From Methylosinus sp. LW4 (lineage in GTDB: Bacteria > Pseudomonadota > Alphaproteobacteria > Rhizobiales > Beijerinckiaceae), in the NCBI RefSeq assembly GCF_000379125.1, contig NZ_KB900627.1:110992-174991 (forward strand): a stretch of DNA of 64,000 nucleotides. Direction: 5' to 3'. The position numbers and the translations under genes were made by a program. The notes below the pieces were generated by a model. That model made no database searches. It was not told the DNA's origin and saw only the letters and a program-made list of their open reading frames with translations. How positions within the stretch are numbered: position 1 is the first letter of the stretch; the number at the start of each line of letters is the position of its first letter. This document shows, piece after piece, positions 38,641 through 48,595 of this stretch.

Positions 38641-39318
38641 GTGACGCGGATATTGCTCGTCGAGGACGAACCCGAGATGGCGCGCGTGATCGCCGCCAAG
38701 CTCGGCAAATCAGGGTTCATAACAGATCATATGCGCACGCTCGCCGAGGCGCACGGCGCGCTCGAGGCGCATTCATACGCTTGCGTGCTTCTCGATCGAC
38801 GGCTTCCCGATGGAGACGGCATGGCGCTGCTCGCAGAGATTCGGAAATTGCAGCCGGGTTTGCGCGTGCTCGTCGTCACAGCCTGCGACGCCGTGAACGA
38901 CAGGATCGACGGCCTCGACGCCGGCGCCGACGATTATCTCACCAAGCCCTTCGACGCCGACGAATTGATGGCCCGTGTCCGCGCCTGTCTTCGACGTCCG
39001 GGCGGAGAGCGTTTGCCGCCTGTCGTCATCGGCGCTCTCTCGTTCGATCTCGACGCCCGCGAGGCGCGCATCCACGGGGAATCCATCGTTCTGCACCGGC
39101 GTGAATTGGCGTTGCTGGAGACGCTCGTCCGCAACGCCGGTCGGGTCGTTCTGCGCACATCGATGATGGACGAAATCTACGGGTTCGACGATGACATTCA
39201 GGGCAACGCCTTGAACATTCTCGTCTCGCGCCTTCGCCGTCGGCTGTCCGATCATTGCGCTGGAGTCGAGATTCATTCAGCGCGCGGGATCGGCTATCTT
39301 TTGAAGAAATCGACGTGA
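38641..39318 (+). CDS. OmpR-type response regulator (module I)
   Basis: The product is 225 residues from GTG 38641, with GGAAGG 6 nt upstream. The receiver domain has the acidic pair in LLVEDEPEM, the phospho-acceptor Asp in LLDRRLPDGDG and the conserved Lys in DDYLTKPF. The winged-helix DNA-binding domain follows (LVSRLRRRLSD, ARGIGYLL). It is divergent from the DUF2946-like, receptor and PepSY genes and overlaps the sensor kinase gene by 4 nt. I infer that it controls module I. Confidence 0.93.
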   Translation: MTRILLVEDEPEMARVIAAKLGKSGFITDHMRTLAEAHGALEAHSYACVLLDRRLPDGDGMALLAEIRKLQPGLRVLVVTACDAVNDRIDGLDAGADDYLTKPFDADELMARVRACLRRPGGERLPPVVIGALSFDLDAREARIHGESIVLHRRELALLETLVRNAGRVVLRTSMMDEIYGFDDDIQGNALNILVSRLRRRLSDHCAGVEIHSARGIGYLLKKST

Positions 39319-40733
39319 AAAGTTCGCTCTCGCTTCGGCTCGTCGTCGTTCTGCTGAGCGCGCAGGTGATCGCGTTCGGCGCCATCCCGCTTTTCACCTT
39401 TCTGATTTCCGTCTCCGGTGTCTGGCCGGCGTCGAACATGACCGTCAATGATTGGGCGCAAAGTCGCGCCTATGATCTCGTCGTGGGCTCGCTCGCCCGT
39501 GCCGCGGACGGCTCGGTGCAATTGGAGATTTCGCCCGCTCTGCGCGCCTATATGGCCGAGCAGCAAAGGCTACGCATCGCTGCAATCGACGCGAGAACGC
39601 GCACCGTCGCGCGAGGCTCCTCGCCCGAGCTCGCCACGGCGCTCGCCGCTCTGGGGCCGATCGAGGCGGCCTCGCTGCGATTTCACATCCGCGGCGACGA
39701 GGACGAGAAGTCTCGCGGATACGCCTACCGCACGCCGCCGCCTTTCGAGGATACGCTCGTTGCGGTGTATGGCTATTCGTTTCAATGGAGCGACCTGCTT
39801 TTTGTCGTCGGAAATCTCTTCTCCGTCCCTGGGCTTCTTTCCGCTTCACCGATGATTTTCGGCGCGGTGGCCGTTGCATGGCTGATGGTGCGGCGTGGGC
39901 TGGCGCCGCTGCGCGCGGCCGCTGCCGAAGTGTCACGAATCGATCTCGACTCCCTCGATCAGCGAATTCCCCAAGCGGGTATTCCGGGCGAGGTCGCGCC
40001 CTTTGTCGCGGCGGTCAATGAGGCGATCGATCGGCTCTCGGCGGGCGTCGCCATGCAGCGGCGCTTCACGGCCAATGCGGCGCATGAGCTGCGCACGCCG
40101 ATCGCCATCTTGCGCGCGCGCCTCGAAACCTATGACGACGCGGCCTTCACCAAGGAGCTCAAGCGCGACGTGCGCCGCATTCAGACGATCGTCGAGCAAT
40201 TATTGACGGCGGCGCGAATATCCAATGCCGAAAGCGCGATGGATCAGGAGCTCGATCTCGGCGCGGTCGTCCTGGCCATGGTCGCCGACTATATGCCGCT
40301 CGTCATCGAGAACCGGCGGAACATAGAGTTCGATCCTCCTTCGTCGACCGTGCTCGTGCGCGGAAACAGACGCGCGCTCGAATGCGTCGTCGCCAATCTG
40401 ATCGACAATGCGCTGCGCGCGGAGCCGGAGGGTGGGACCGTCCTCGTGCAGGTGCGGGGCGACGCGACCATCAGGGTCGTCGACCATGGCGAAGGGATTT
40501 CGTCCGACGAGCGAACGAAAATATTCGAGCCGTTCTGGCGCAAGGACGAACAGTCCCGAGGAACCGGGCTGGGGCTCTCGATCGTGCGAGAACTCGTCGA
40601 ATTACATGCGGGAACGATTTTGGTGACGTCGACGCCCGGCGGCGGAGCGACCTTCGAAGTCGCGTTCGCGAGCGTTTCGACGCCATCATCGGTAGTCTTC
40701 GGCAGGCCGATCGCGTCGCCATTGCCGACGTAG
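39315..40733 (+). CDS. Sensor histidine kinase (module I)
   Basis: The product is 472 residues. GTG 39315 forms a GTGA overlap with the response regulator stop. A first helix (LRLVVVLLSAQVIAFGAIPL) and a second near residue 190 (SPMIFGAVAVAWLMV) enclose a periplasmic sensor of about 150 residues. HAMP, HisKA (NAAHELRTPIAILRARLE) and HATPase domains (NLIDNALRAEPEGG, GTGLGLSIVREL) follow. The layout matches QseC/PmrB-type kinases, some of which sense metals. The signal is unknown. The module IV kinase is a clear paralogue. Confidence 0.92.
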   Translation: MKSSLSLRLVVVLLSAQVIAFGAIPLFTFLISVSGVWPASNMTVNDWAQSRAYDLVVGSLARAADGSVQLEISPALRAYMAEQQRLRIAAIDARTRTVARGSSPELATALAALGPIEAASLRFHIRGDEDEKSRGYAYRTPPPFEDTLVAVYGYSFQWSDLLFVVGNLFSVPGLLSASPMIFGAVAVAWLMVRRGLAPLRAAAAEVSRIDLDSLDQRIPQAGIPGEVAPFVAAVNEAIDRLSAGVAMQRRFTANAAHELRTPIAILRARLETYDDAAFTKELKRDVRRIQTIVEQLLTAARISNAESAMDQELDLGAVVLAMVADYMPLVIENRRNIEFDPPSSTVLVRGNRRALECVVANLIDNALRAEPEGGTVLVQVRGDATIRVVDHGEGISSDERTKIFEPFWRKDEQSRGTGLGLSIVRELVELHAGTILVTSTPGGGATFEVAFASVSTPSSVVFGRPIASPLPT

Positions 40734-40927
40734 CTCGTAGAGCTTCAGTCTCCTCGAGTTGCAGAGACTTCACTCGAATGGATCTTTCCTGAGTTGATCC
40801 GATAATTCGATCCCGGCGATCGTGGCCGATGCGCATGCATCGACAAGAACACCACCGCAGCTGTGAAGGTCGCGGTGGTACGGTTAGGCAAATATTGTCA
40901 TATTGTAGCATCGGCGCCACTGGGGCG

Positions 40928-40994
40928 CCGGGAATGTCGGCTATCGACGTAACCAGACGTTGGCCCCGTCGGCAGGAGGCGGCCGCGCTGGGTC
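40928..40994. repeat. Dispersed intergenic repeat, copy D left part
   Basis: GGGAATGTCGGCTATCGACG, AGACGTTGGC and the terminal GGGTC match copies A-C. The repeat is cut at 40994 by a group II intron and resumes at 42866. It marks the border between module I and module II. Confidence 0.72.
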
Positions 40995-41473
40995 GTGTGT
41001 CACGAGCGCGCTGTCGCGAGTATCGGCGGCGCTCAACTATACGAGAGATGAAGGAGGGCCCTTCGAGTTCGGCAATCAGGTGCCGATCTCAAGCCACCGC
41101 AAGCAGCTTCGGTCAAGAGCCGTGGTTGTGAGCGTTGCGGAAACGCCGGGACATGATTCCGGCAGGCAAGGTCGAGAGAGGCGAGCGAAAGCAAACCGTC
41201 GATGAAGTGTCGAAAGCGGTTAGGCGATGTCGAAACCGGGGGGTGACCCTTCCTCCGGGATAAGTTCGGGAGATACCTGATACGGCCCGAACGGCATCCG
41301 GCATGTAGGCGGCGCGAAGCTCGACCAGGCTTTCGTATGGAACGTGAGAACCTGGGCTCCGTCACGCCGATGGCGTGAAGCGACAAGCCACAAGCGGCTC
41401 CAACCGCGAGGGTGAGAGTAGCTATGCGGAGCACAGGGACGGAGCAGCCCGTAGTAGTGATGAAGGTTCTGTA

Positions 41474-42802
41474 ATGGGACTGGAGCGAAGGGGCTGCGTT
41501 GTTCAGCCGAGGCCGCGGGCCAACCGGCGACGGGAGGAGTCCGTGGACAAGGTAAAGCCGTTCGACATCCCTAAACGGGAGGTCTGGGAAGCCTTCAAGC
41601 GTGTGAAGGCCAACCAGGGAGCGGCTGGAGTCGATGGACAGTCGATTGCGGAGTTCGAGGCCAACCTTTCGGGCAACCTCTACAAGCTCTGGAACCGGCT
41701 GTCGTCGGGGAGCTATTTTCCTCCGCCGGTGCGGCGGGTCGAGATTCCGAAGGCGGATGGCGGGACGCGGCCGTTGGGTATTCCAACAGTCTCGGATCGC
41801 ATTGCCCAGGAGGTCGCCCGTCGATATCTGGAGCCCATTCTGGAGCCGGTGTTTCACACTGACTCCTATGGCTACAGGCCCGGACGATCTGCGATCGACG
41901 CCGTGCGCCAAGCTCGCCAGCGCTGTTGGCGCTACGACTGGGTGCTCGATCTCGATGTGCGCGCCTTCTTCTTCGACAGTATCGATTGGGAGCTGCTCCT
42001 CAAAGCGGTCCGCCGACATACGGATTGCCCATGGGTGCTGCTTGATGTCGAGCGCTGGCTGAAGGCGCCAGCGCAGATGGAGGACGGCGGGGTCGTGCCG
42101 CGCACGGCCGGAACGCCGCAAGGAGGGGTGATTTCGCCTCTGCTCGCGAACCTGTTCCTGCATTATGCTTTCGACATGTGGATGACGCGGAATTATCCGC
42201 ACGTCCCATTCGAGCGCTACGCGGACGACGCCATTTGTCACTGCCGAAGCGCCGAAGAGGCGCGAGCGCAATGGAGCGCGCTTGCGGGCCGTCTTGCTGT
42301 CTGCAAGCTGGTGCTGCATCCTGCAAAGACAAAGATCGTTTATTGCAAGGATGTGAAACGGCGCGGCGACTTTCCTATCATCTCATTCGACTTCCTGGGC
42401 TTTCAGTTTCGAGCCCGGAAGGTGATGTGGGGTGGAAGGGCCGCCCACAGCTTCATGCCCGCCGCCAGTCCGAAAGCGTTGAAGGCTATCAGCTGGACCG
42501 TTCGGCGATGGGCGCTTCATCATCACAGCGACAAGTCCCTGCAAGAGCTGGCCGAGAAGCACAACCCGTGCATTCGCGGCTGGGTCACCTACTACAGCCA
42601 CTTCTACAAGACGCAATTGCGTCCGACCCTGACGAGGATCGACGCCTATGTCATTCGATGGGCGCGCCGAAAGTTCAAGCGGATGCGCCATCAGACCAAA
42701 GGGGCGCGAGTTTGGTTCGACCGGCTACGTCGGGCGAACCCCCAACTCTTCGCCCACTGGCCTCTATGTCATGGCGACGGCCGAACATCGGTAGCCGTGT
42801 GA
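41474..42802 (+). CDS. ltrA: Group II intron reverse transcriptase/maturase
   Basis: The product is 442 residues from ATG 41474, with GAAGG upstream. The reverse transcriptase domain includes VKANQGAAGVDGQSI, YRPGRSAIDAV, DLDVRAFFFDSIDW, GTPQGGVISPLLANLFLHYA and the catalytic YADD in FERYADDAICHC. A group II maturase domain follows (LGFQFRARK to WVTYYSHFYKTQL). I see no HNH endonuclease at the C terminus, which is common in some bacterial intron classes. The protein splices the intron RNA and drives retrohoming. The stop codon lies inside domain V. Confidence 0.93.
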   Translation: MGLERRGCVVQPRPRANRRREESVDKVKPFDIPKREVWEAFKRVKANQGAAGVDGQSIAEFEANLSGNLYKLWNRLSSGSYFPPPVRRVEIPKADGGTRPLGIPTVSDRIAQEVARRYLEPILEPVFHTDSYGYRPGRSAIDAVRQARQRCWRYDWVLDLDVRAFFFDSIDWELLLKAVRRHTDCPWVLLDVERWLKAPAQMEDGGVVPRTAGTPQGGVISPLLANLFLHYAFDMWMTRNYPHVPFERYADDAICHCRSAEEARAQWSALAGRLAVCKLVLHPAKTKIVYCKDVKRRGDFPIISFDFLGFQFRARKVMWGGRAAHSFMPAASPKALKAISWTVRRWALHHHSDKSLQELAEKHNPCIRGWVTYYSHFYKTQLRPTLTRIDAYVIRWARRKFKRMRHQTKGARVWFDRLRRANPQLFAHWPLCHGDGRTSVAV

Positions 42803-42865
42803 GTCGAGAGGTTCATGCACGGTTCTAGGAGCGCCCGGGGATGAAATTCCTCCGGGCGACTCGAC
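42793..42865 (+). ncRNA. Group II intron domains V and VI
   Basis: Domain V reads AGCCGTGTGAGTCGAGAG then GTTCATGCACGGTTCT, with the AGC triad at the start and a GAGA-type tetraloop. Domain VI is the GCCCGGGGATGAAATTCCTC hairpin with an unpaired A near its base. The intron ends 5 nt after this stem at 42865. Confidence 0.85.
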
Positions 42866-43465
42866 AAAGATCCCCCTTCGCCGTCCGAAATGGGGAGGTC
42901 GCGCCGTATCCGGCCATGCGACCTGCGCGAACCGTAGGTTGGCTTGCCTTGTTTCGCGGACCTCCGCGGTGGCGGATCGGCTGGATATGGACGTTTGTAT
43001 CCCGCGTGGCTCGGCGGAAGGTTCCGCGGCGGGTTTCGTGCCCTGACGGTTGTGGTGTTTGCGGCGTTCAGTCAGCGACACACGCTGCGCGCGATCGGAT
43101 GCCAGCGTTCAAAGGCGAGCTCGGCGATAGGGGGAGATTGCCGGCTCGACGCCGTCGCCGATTTCGACGGGCGCAAAAGGCCGAAGGCGTCCCTGGCGTC
43201 GAACACATCGGTCACTCTGCGTCGGCAGTCCGCGCCCGGCGCTCGCGCGGTCGACGACGGCAGCCATCGTTTCCGCAGAAGCGCCGTGAGAGGCAGGCAT
43301 AGTCGAAGCGAATCCATCAGTCGGCGAATGTCGGCGGCGCGCGCGTCCGATCGACGTTGCGAGAATTCATGTCTCGAACAATGTCAGTCATGTCGGAATC
43401 TACTTGTCTACATGAATGTCGCCATAGGCCTTCAGCGAAGCCGTCAACAGCTTCGAATACCATGG
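42866..43465. repeat. Copy D right part and degenerate module-border DNA
   Basis: The right half of dispersed repeat copy D starts at 42866. Farther on, 43318-43440 is similar to 50200-50335: read on the minus strand, GACATGACTGACATTGTTCG versus GACATGACCGACATTGTTCG, with similarity on both sides (roughly 85% over 55 nt by eye). No intact gene is visible. The shared DNA lies downstream of a PepSY gene at both sites, so it probably spread with the modules. Confidence 0.55.
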
Positions 43466-44734
43466 CTATTCGGCGGTCGTAGTCTCCGACCGCGGCGCGC
43501 CACCGGCGGAGACGCCCCGCGTCTTACGAAAGCGCCGCGCCTTCCTCTTCTTCCTCCAAATGTAGACGCCGGTGACGGACAGTGCGCAGATCGCCAAGCC
43601 CATCGCACAGACGAGGATCTTCATCGGCAGGCCGAAGACGGAAGCGGTATGGAGCCGCGCGAGCCATCGACCGATCGAATTTCCTGCTCTCTCGGCGGAA
43701 TCTCCCGGCCAGGTCGCGGCGCGCAGAGCGCCGGAGTCGGCGTCGAAAACGACCATTGCTCGCGTATTCGCTGCGATCTCTGGCGAGCAGCGCGCGTCGA
43801 GAGCGTATACGCCGCGGCTGCGATCATAAGTGAGAAGCGCCTCGCTTTCGATGACGAAGCCCACTCGACGCGCCTGCTCGTCGAGCAACCTGCGCCCGAC
43901 GGCGCGAGCCGCGCGCCAGTCGAGAAACGGCGCTTCGAGCGGTTCGGCCAGCGCCGGTAGAGCGGCAGGAACCTCGGCGAAGCCGAACAGCGCCTTCATT
44001 GTCGGCCGATAGACCTCATCGAGATTGAACCCGACGCCCGACCAAGCGAAGACCAGCAGCATCGCCCAGGTCCATAGGCCGACGGCGCGATGAATGTCGA
44101 AATTGATGCGAAATGCGCCGCCGCCGAATTTGATCCACCAAGCCGGTCGCCACCGATCCCACCAGGATTTCGCAGCGTAGGACGCCTTGCCACAGTCGCG
44201 TCGCCTCGGCGGCAAGGTGAGGTAGAAGGCTACGAAGCAGTCTATCGTCCAGACGAGCGCGGTAACGCCGAGCAGATAGCGTCCGAAGCTTCCGGTGAAG
44301 GGCGGCAGAGCCAGCGTGTAATGGAGGCGATAGAGAAAGAAGAGCAAATTTTTTCGATCGAGAGAGACGACGCCCCATGTCCGCGTTCCGAGCCTCTCTC
44401 CCGTATGAGGATCGAGATAGAGAAAGATCAGCGAACCGCCTTCCCCTTCCTCTTTCATCCAGACGCGCGCCATGTAGGAACGGTCCCGCTCGACATCGAG
44501 CGACACATCGTCGATGCGCGCGCTTGGATAGAGCGCGGCCGCGCGCGCTCTCAGCTCGAGGGGATCGAGCGTCGGGACGTCGCGCGTCGCGACGGTCAGA
44601 AGCTGCGGATTGAGCCAGACGTCGATCTGCTCGCGAAACGCCAGCACGCTGCCGGTGAGGCCGACGATGACGAGAAAACCCGCCATTGCCAGCCCCGCCC
44701 AACGATGCAGCGCGATCCAGAAGGCGCGGCCCAT
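43466..44734 (-). CDS. PepSY-associated TM protein (module II)
   Basis: The product is 422 residues. ATG 44734 lies 2 nt after the receptor stop codon. Helices are seen at the start (LHRWAGLAMAGFLVIVGLTG), in the middle (YLLGVTALVWTIDCFVAFYL and IHRAVGLWTWAMLLVFAWSG) and near the end (MKILVCAMGLAICALSVTGV). Conserved His residues (LHRW, RLHYTL, DIHRA, RLHTAS) could bind haem. It most resembles the module III and IV proteins; all three share WTIDCF-FYLTLP, which the module I protein lacks. It is probably an inner membrane reductase or release factor for the chelate brought in by the receptor. Confidence 0.86.
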   Translation of the reverse strand: MGRAFWIALHRWAGLAMAGFLVIVGLTGSVLAFREQIDVWLNPQLLTVATRDVPTLDPLELRARAAALYPSARIDDVSLDVERDRSYMARVWMKEEGEGGSLIFLYLDPHTGERLGTRTWGVVSLDRKNLLFFLYRLHYTLALPPFTGSFGRYLLGVTALVWTIDCFVAFYLTLPPRRRDCGKASYAAKSWWDRWRPAWWIKFGGGAFRINFDIHRAVGLWTWAMLLVFAWSGVGFNLDEVYRPTMKALFGFAEVPAALPALAEPLEAPFLDWRAARAVGRRLLDEQARRVGFVIESEALLTYDRSRGVYALDARCSPEIAANTRAMVVFDADSGALRAATWPGDSAERAGNSIGRWLARLHTASVFGLPMKILVCAMGLAICALSVTGVYIWRKKRKARRFRKTRGVSAGGAPRSETTTAE

Positions 44735-44736
44735 CG

Positions 44737-47325
44737 TCAAAACTCGACGCGGATCATGCCTTTGAGCGTGCGCGGCGCGCCGACATTGACGCCGAACTGA
44801 CCGCGATTTCCGGTCGGATAATAGCGTGTGTCCGCCAGGTTCTCGACATTGAGCTGCGCCGTCAGACGATATTGCGCGATGTTCCAGCTATAGGAGGCGA
44901 GCAGGCTGAAGATCGCATAGCTCGGGACGTGGAAACTGTTCAGATTATCGCCGAACGCCTTGGTGCGGCCATTGACGCCGCCGCCGAGCTTCAGGCCTCT
45001 CAACTCGCCGTCCTGTAGCTCATAGGTCGTCCACAGATTGCCCATGTGACGCGAAATATCGGGAACGACGAAGCCCTGATAACCGTTCGCGCTGACGATG
45101 TTTCCGAGCGGGTCGCTGACGACGCCGCTGTCCTTGACCACGGCTGCATCGATGTAGGAGTAGCTGCCGATCACTTTCCAACCGGGCAGAATTTCGCCGG
45201 CGACGTCGAGCTCGATTCCCCGGCTGCGAACCTCGCCGAGCGCGGTGCGATAGCCGATCGCGGCGAGCGCAGGATCGGGATCCGGCGCGGCGACATTTTT
45301 CTTGACGAGATCATAGAAGGCGAGCGTGGCGCTGAGGCGCTTGTCGAATAGCTCCGTCTTGACGCCGACTTCCCATTGCTGCGCGCTCTCCGACGGGAGA
45401 ATGCGCGCCGCGCCGCCGGGCCCCGACAAACCGCCGGCCTGACCGAAATTCTCGAGATAGCTGCCATAGAGGCTGAGTTCTGGAATCGGGCGCCACAGCA
45501 AGCCGAAGCGCGGCGTCACGCGCTCGGAACTATTGCCGAGCGTCTCGGGATTGCCGTCGAAGGGATTGTTGTGATTGTGGCCGCGATCATAGCGCACGCC
45601 CGCGAGAAAGAAAAAGTCGTGCGGCAACGTCAGCCTGTCCTGCGCATAGACTCCGAACCATTCGTTACGATAGAGCGACGTCTGACCGGCGTTGAAATTA
45701 TTGTACATCCACGTCTGCGTCGGCGTGAAGCTGTGAATAGGAAACAGATAGTCGATGCTCGATTGCCGGATCTGGGACGCGCCGAAGAAGGAGTTGAAGC
45801 TTCGCTCGGAGAGATAGTCGGCGCCGAGGAGCGCCATATGCTCGATACCGAACGTATCGAATTTTCCGGTCAGATCGAGATTGGTGGTGATGACATGGCG
45901 AGCGTCGTTGTTCTCGATCGCAACGCGGCTCAGCGCCGTCGGCGATCCGGCTGCGAAGCCTACGGGCACGACGAGGAATGTGTGGTCCTCGTATTCGAGC
46001 CCTTCGAAGCGATTGGTCAGCGTCCAGTTCGCGTCGAATTTGTGCGACCATTCATAGCCGAATTTCAGCACGTCGACGCGACTGCTCGAGAAGCGATCGT
46101 TGAAGGTGCGTTCGCGTGGGAGCGAGGCGGCGGGCCCGACGCCGAAGAGCAGCGAGAACGGATCATATTTCGTATAGGCGAAATGCCCCGCATCGAAGGG
46201 GATCACCTGATGGTTGTATTGCAAATTGACCGAGAGATAGGTGCTCGCGTCGATGTTCCACCGCACCACCGGCGAGATGAAATAATTGCGCGAGAAGTCA
46301 GTCTCGCGGAAGGAGCCGCCGTGATCCATTTCCGCAGTCACGCGATAGAGCAGCGTGTCATCCTTCGTCAGCGGCCCGGTGGCGTCGAGCGTCGTGCGGT
46401 AGGAATCGTATGAGCCGAAGGATTGGCTCAACGAATATTGCGGCGTCGCCAGCGGCTTCTTGGTGACGATGTTGACGATGCCGCCGGGGTCAGCGCGGCC
46501 ATACAATATGGAAGCGGGGCCTTTCAGAACCTCGACGCGCTCGACATTGGCGAGCGAGGAGGTTCCGGGCAGGCCGGCTTGCAGACGCAGCCCGTCGAGA
46601 TAGACGTACGATGTCGAAAAGCCACGAATCTGGAACTGGTCGTTGCCGCCGATATAGGTGGCGTCGAATGTGCGCACGCCGCTCACATTCTCGACGGCCT
46701 TGGCCAGAGACGCCGCCTGCTGATCGAGCAGCACCTGCTGCGGCACGACTTGGATGGAGGCAGGCGTCTCCATGATCGGCGCGCTCATCTTGGTGGCCGT
46801 GGTCGCGTCGGGAATGCGATAGGCGGTGGGATCGCCCCTGCCGGTTCCGCCAGCGGCGCCTCGGTCGCGGGGCCGGTTCGCTTCCGCCCCCACATCGATC
46901 GGCGGCAGAGCCTCCGCGCCATTGGCGTCGCTGCGAACACCCGTATCCGCCTGCGCGAGAGTGATCAGCACAGAGCGGCCATTGTCGGCGAATCTGTAAG
47001 TGAGCGCGGTTCCGTCCAACAGAGCGCGCAAGGCGTCCTGCGTGGTGAACGCGCCGGACAGTCCGTGGGTTTTCACGCCGCGCGTCAGCCTTGCGTCATA
47101 GGAAAGTCGAAGATCATTCTGATCCGCGAATGCGGTGAGCGCTTCGGTGAGAGGGATTTGGTCGATGCGATAGAATTTGACGGCGCCGTCCCGCTCCTGC
47201 GGAGCGATAGCGGCTTCGGCCGGAAGGGAGCTCGATCCTGCCCCGGTCATCAAAAAGCCGACTGTCGCCGCGGCGATTGCCGAACCCATATCGCTCTTCC
47301 CCTTCGGACCCCTCGTCTTCGCCAT
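44737..47325 (-). CDS. TonB-dependent transducer receptor with STN domain (module II)
   Basis: The product is 862 residues from ATG 47325. After the signal sequence an STN domain is present (YRIDQIPLTEALTAFADQND, then LSYDARLTRG and LRALLDGTALTYRF). The TonB box-like ALPPIDVG follows. The plug contains ETPASIQVVPQQVLLDQQAA, FQIRGFSTSYVYLDG and RVEVLKGPASILYGRADPGG. The barrel ends GAPRTLKGMIRVEF. STN domains contact a FecR partner, so this receptor both imports and signals. The FecR and sigma genes are directly upstream. Its nearest relative in the window is the module I receptor barrel, which lacks the STN domain. Confidence 0.92.
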   Translation of the reverse strand: MAKTRGPKGKSDMGSAIAAATVGFLMTGAGSSSLPAEAAIAPQERDGAVKFYRIDQIPLTEALTAFADQNDLRLSYDARLTRGVKTHGLSGAFTTQDALRALLDGTALTYRFADNGRSVLITLAQADTGVRSDANGAEALPPIDVGAEANRPRDRGAAGGTGRGDPTAYRIPDATTATKMSAPIMETPASIQVVPQQVLLDQQAASLAKAVENVSGVRTFDATYIGGNDQFQIRGFSTSYVYLDGLRLQAGLPGTSSLANVERVEVLKGPASILYGRADPGGIVNIVTKKPLATPQYSLSQSFGSYDSYRTTLDATGPLTKDDTLLYRVTAEMDHGGSFRETDFSRNYFISPVVRWNIDASTYLSVNLQYNHQVIPFDAGHFAYTKYDPFSLLFGVGPAASLPRERTFNDRFSSSRVDVLKFGYEWSHKFDANWTLTNRFEGLEYEDHTFLVVPVGFAAGSPTALSRVAIENNDARHVITTNLDLTGKFDTFGIEHMALLGADYLSERSFNSFFGASQIRQSSIDYLFPIHSFTPTQTWMYNNFNAGQTSLYRNEWFGVYAQDRLTLPHDFFFLAGVRYDRGHNHNNPFDGNPETLGNSSERVTPRFGLLWRPIPELSLYGSYLENFGQAGGLSGPGGAARILPSESAQQWEVGVKTELFDKRLSATLAFYDLVKKNVAAPDPDPALAAIGYRTALGEVRSRGIELDVAGEILPGWKVIGSYSYIDAAVVKDSGVVSDPLGNIVSANGYQGFVVPDISRHMGNLWTTYELQDGELRGLKLGGGVNGRTKAFGDNLNSFHVPSYAIFSLLASYSWNIAQYRLTAQLNVENLADTRYYPTGNRGQFGVNVGAPRTLKGMIRVEF

Positions 47326-47508
47326 CGTGCCGCCCTTCGAATCCATCGAGGGCGCGAAAATGCCCCTCATTGGATTCAACGCGGTCGACCTGCGCCTCGG
47401 AACCTCGACGAAGAGAAAGCCGAGAAATTTTTTCGGCGCTCGTTCCGACGGCGGAACGACAGAAATTGCGAGGTCCTCGAGAGAGGAGCCGCACCGAGGC
47501 GAAGGATG

Positions 47509-48444
47509 TCAGTCGTGGAGCAGGATCAGATAGTTCGACAGACGATAGGCGGAGAGGCCGAGAGCTGTTTCGATGTCGGCGATGGCCTGTAGCGGATCGT
47601 CCATGCGATAGACGCCGGTTACGCGACGGGCGCAAATCTCGCGCCGCAGGCAATAGACGAAGCCGTGACGATAGCGGCCGAGCGCCGCGAGCACATCGCC
47701 GAGCGCCTCGTCTTCGACGATGAGCCTGCCGCGTCGCCAGGCGGTGAGCTTCGCCACATTCGCGGCCGTTGGCGCGCTCGCCGAAGAGCCACGCAGGAAA
47801 CTCGTCTCCTGCCCCTCCTGGGCGACGACCTCCTTGCCGCCGCTCGCGACGGCCACACGATGCTCGGTGACCGTCACATGCGCGCCGTCGTCATCGACGG
47901 CGACATTGAAAGACGTGCCAAGCGCGGTCGCCGTGCCTCCGGCGGCCTCTACGACAAAGGGCCGCGATGCGTCGGGCGCCACGTCGAACCAGGCTTCTCC
48001 GCTGAGGAGGTCGAGCCGGCGGCTCGCGGGCGAGAAATGGAGCGTGATGGCCGATCGCGCGCCGAGCTCGACGCGGGATCCATCCGCGAGCGTAACGCGA
48101 CGCGTTTCGCCGGCGCCCGTGGAATAGTCGGAGCGAAAGAATGTCGAGAGATCGCCGCGAAAGAAGATAAAAGCCAGGGCGGCGGCGCAGGCCGCGGCGG
48201 CGGAAAATGGGCGCTTTCTCCGCTTCGCCAGCGGCTGCTTCGCAGGGGCGCGCACATTCAGCTTGGAAAACTCGGCGGACAATCCTTCGGCCTCACGGAA
48301 CGCCGCCACATGCGCAGCGTCGGCGGCGAGCCAAGCGTCGAGCGCCGCCTGCTCCTTGCGCGTCAGCGGTCCTTCCTTCTGACGAAGGATCCAGTCCACC
48401 GCTATGTCGTGCGGGTCTTCCGGCGTGTCGCCGTCGAAGCTCAT
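47509..48444 (-). CDS. FecR-type anti-sigma regulator (module II)
   Basis: The product is 311 residues. The N-terminal cytoplasmic domain (AVDWILRQKEGPLTRKEQAA, then AAFREAE) binds the sigma factor. One membrane helix follows a basic KRRKR stretch (about residues 80-96). The periplasmic FecR domain (ETRRVTLADGSRVELGARS, LLSGEAWFDVA, GTSFNV) and a C-terminal STN-like end (DDPLQAIADIETALGLSAYR) contact the receptor. It lies between the ECF sigma gene and the receptor gene. Confidence 0.92.
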   Translation of the reverse strand: MSFDGDTPEDPHDIAVDWILRQKEGPLTRKEQAALDAWLAADAAHVAAFREAEGLSAEFSKLNVRAPAKQPLAKRRKRPFSAAAACAAALAFIFFRGDLSTFFRSDYSTGAGETRRVTLADGSRVELGARSAITLHFSPASRRLDLLSGEAWFDVAPDASRPFVVEAAGGTATALGTSFNVAVDDDGAHVTVTEHRVAVASGGKEVVAQEGQETSFLRGSSASAPTAANVAKLTAWRRGRLIVEDEALGDVLAALGRYRHGFVYCLRREICARRVTGVYRMDDPLQAIADIETALGLSAYRLSNYLILLHD

Positions 48445-48595
48445 GCGCGTCGCCGTCTCACCGGCATGGACATTGGTCTCATGGATGATGCAGCCGAACG
48501 CCGTCCAGCCCCACTTCCGGTCGCCCGGCTCCGATCCTCTATAGAGTACAACGCGCCGGCTGGAAAAGACGGAACCTCCCCAAATACGAGCATGA

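Larger units (their letters stand above)
40995..42865 (+). mobile_element. Group II intron with reverse transcriptase ORF
   Basis: The element begins GTGTG, as group II introns do, and ends with domain V (42793-42826), a domain VI hairpin and ACTCGAC. Joining 40994 to 42866 recreates the repeat: GGGTC then AAAGATCCCCCTTCGCCG, which agrees with copy C (GGGTC then ACAGTTCCTCCTTCGCCG) at all but three positions. Both boundaries are therefore set by comparison with an unoccupied site. Length is 1,871 nt. It encodes one protein in domain IV. It lies between modules, not in a gene. Confidence 0.85.
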
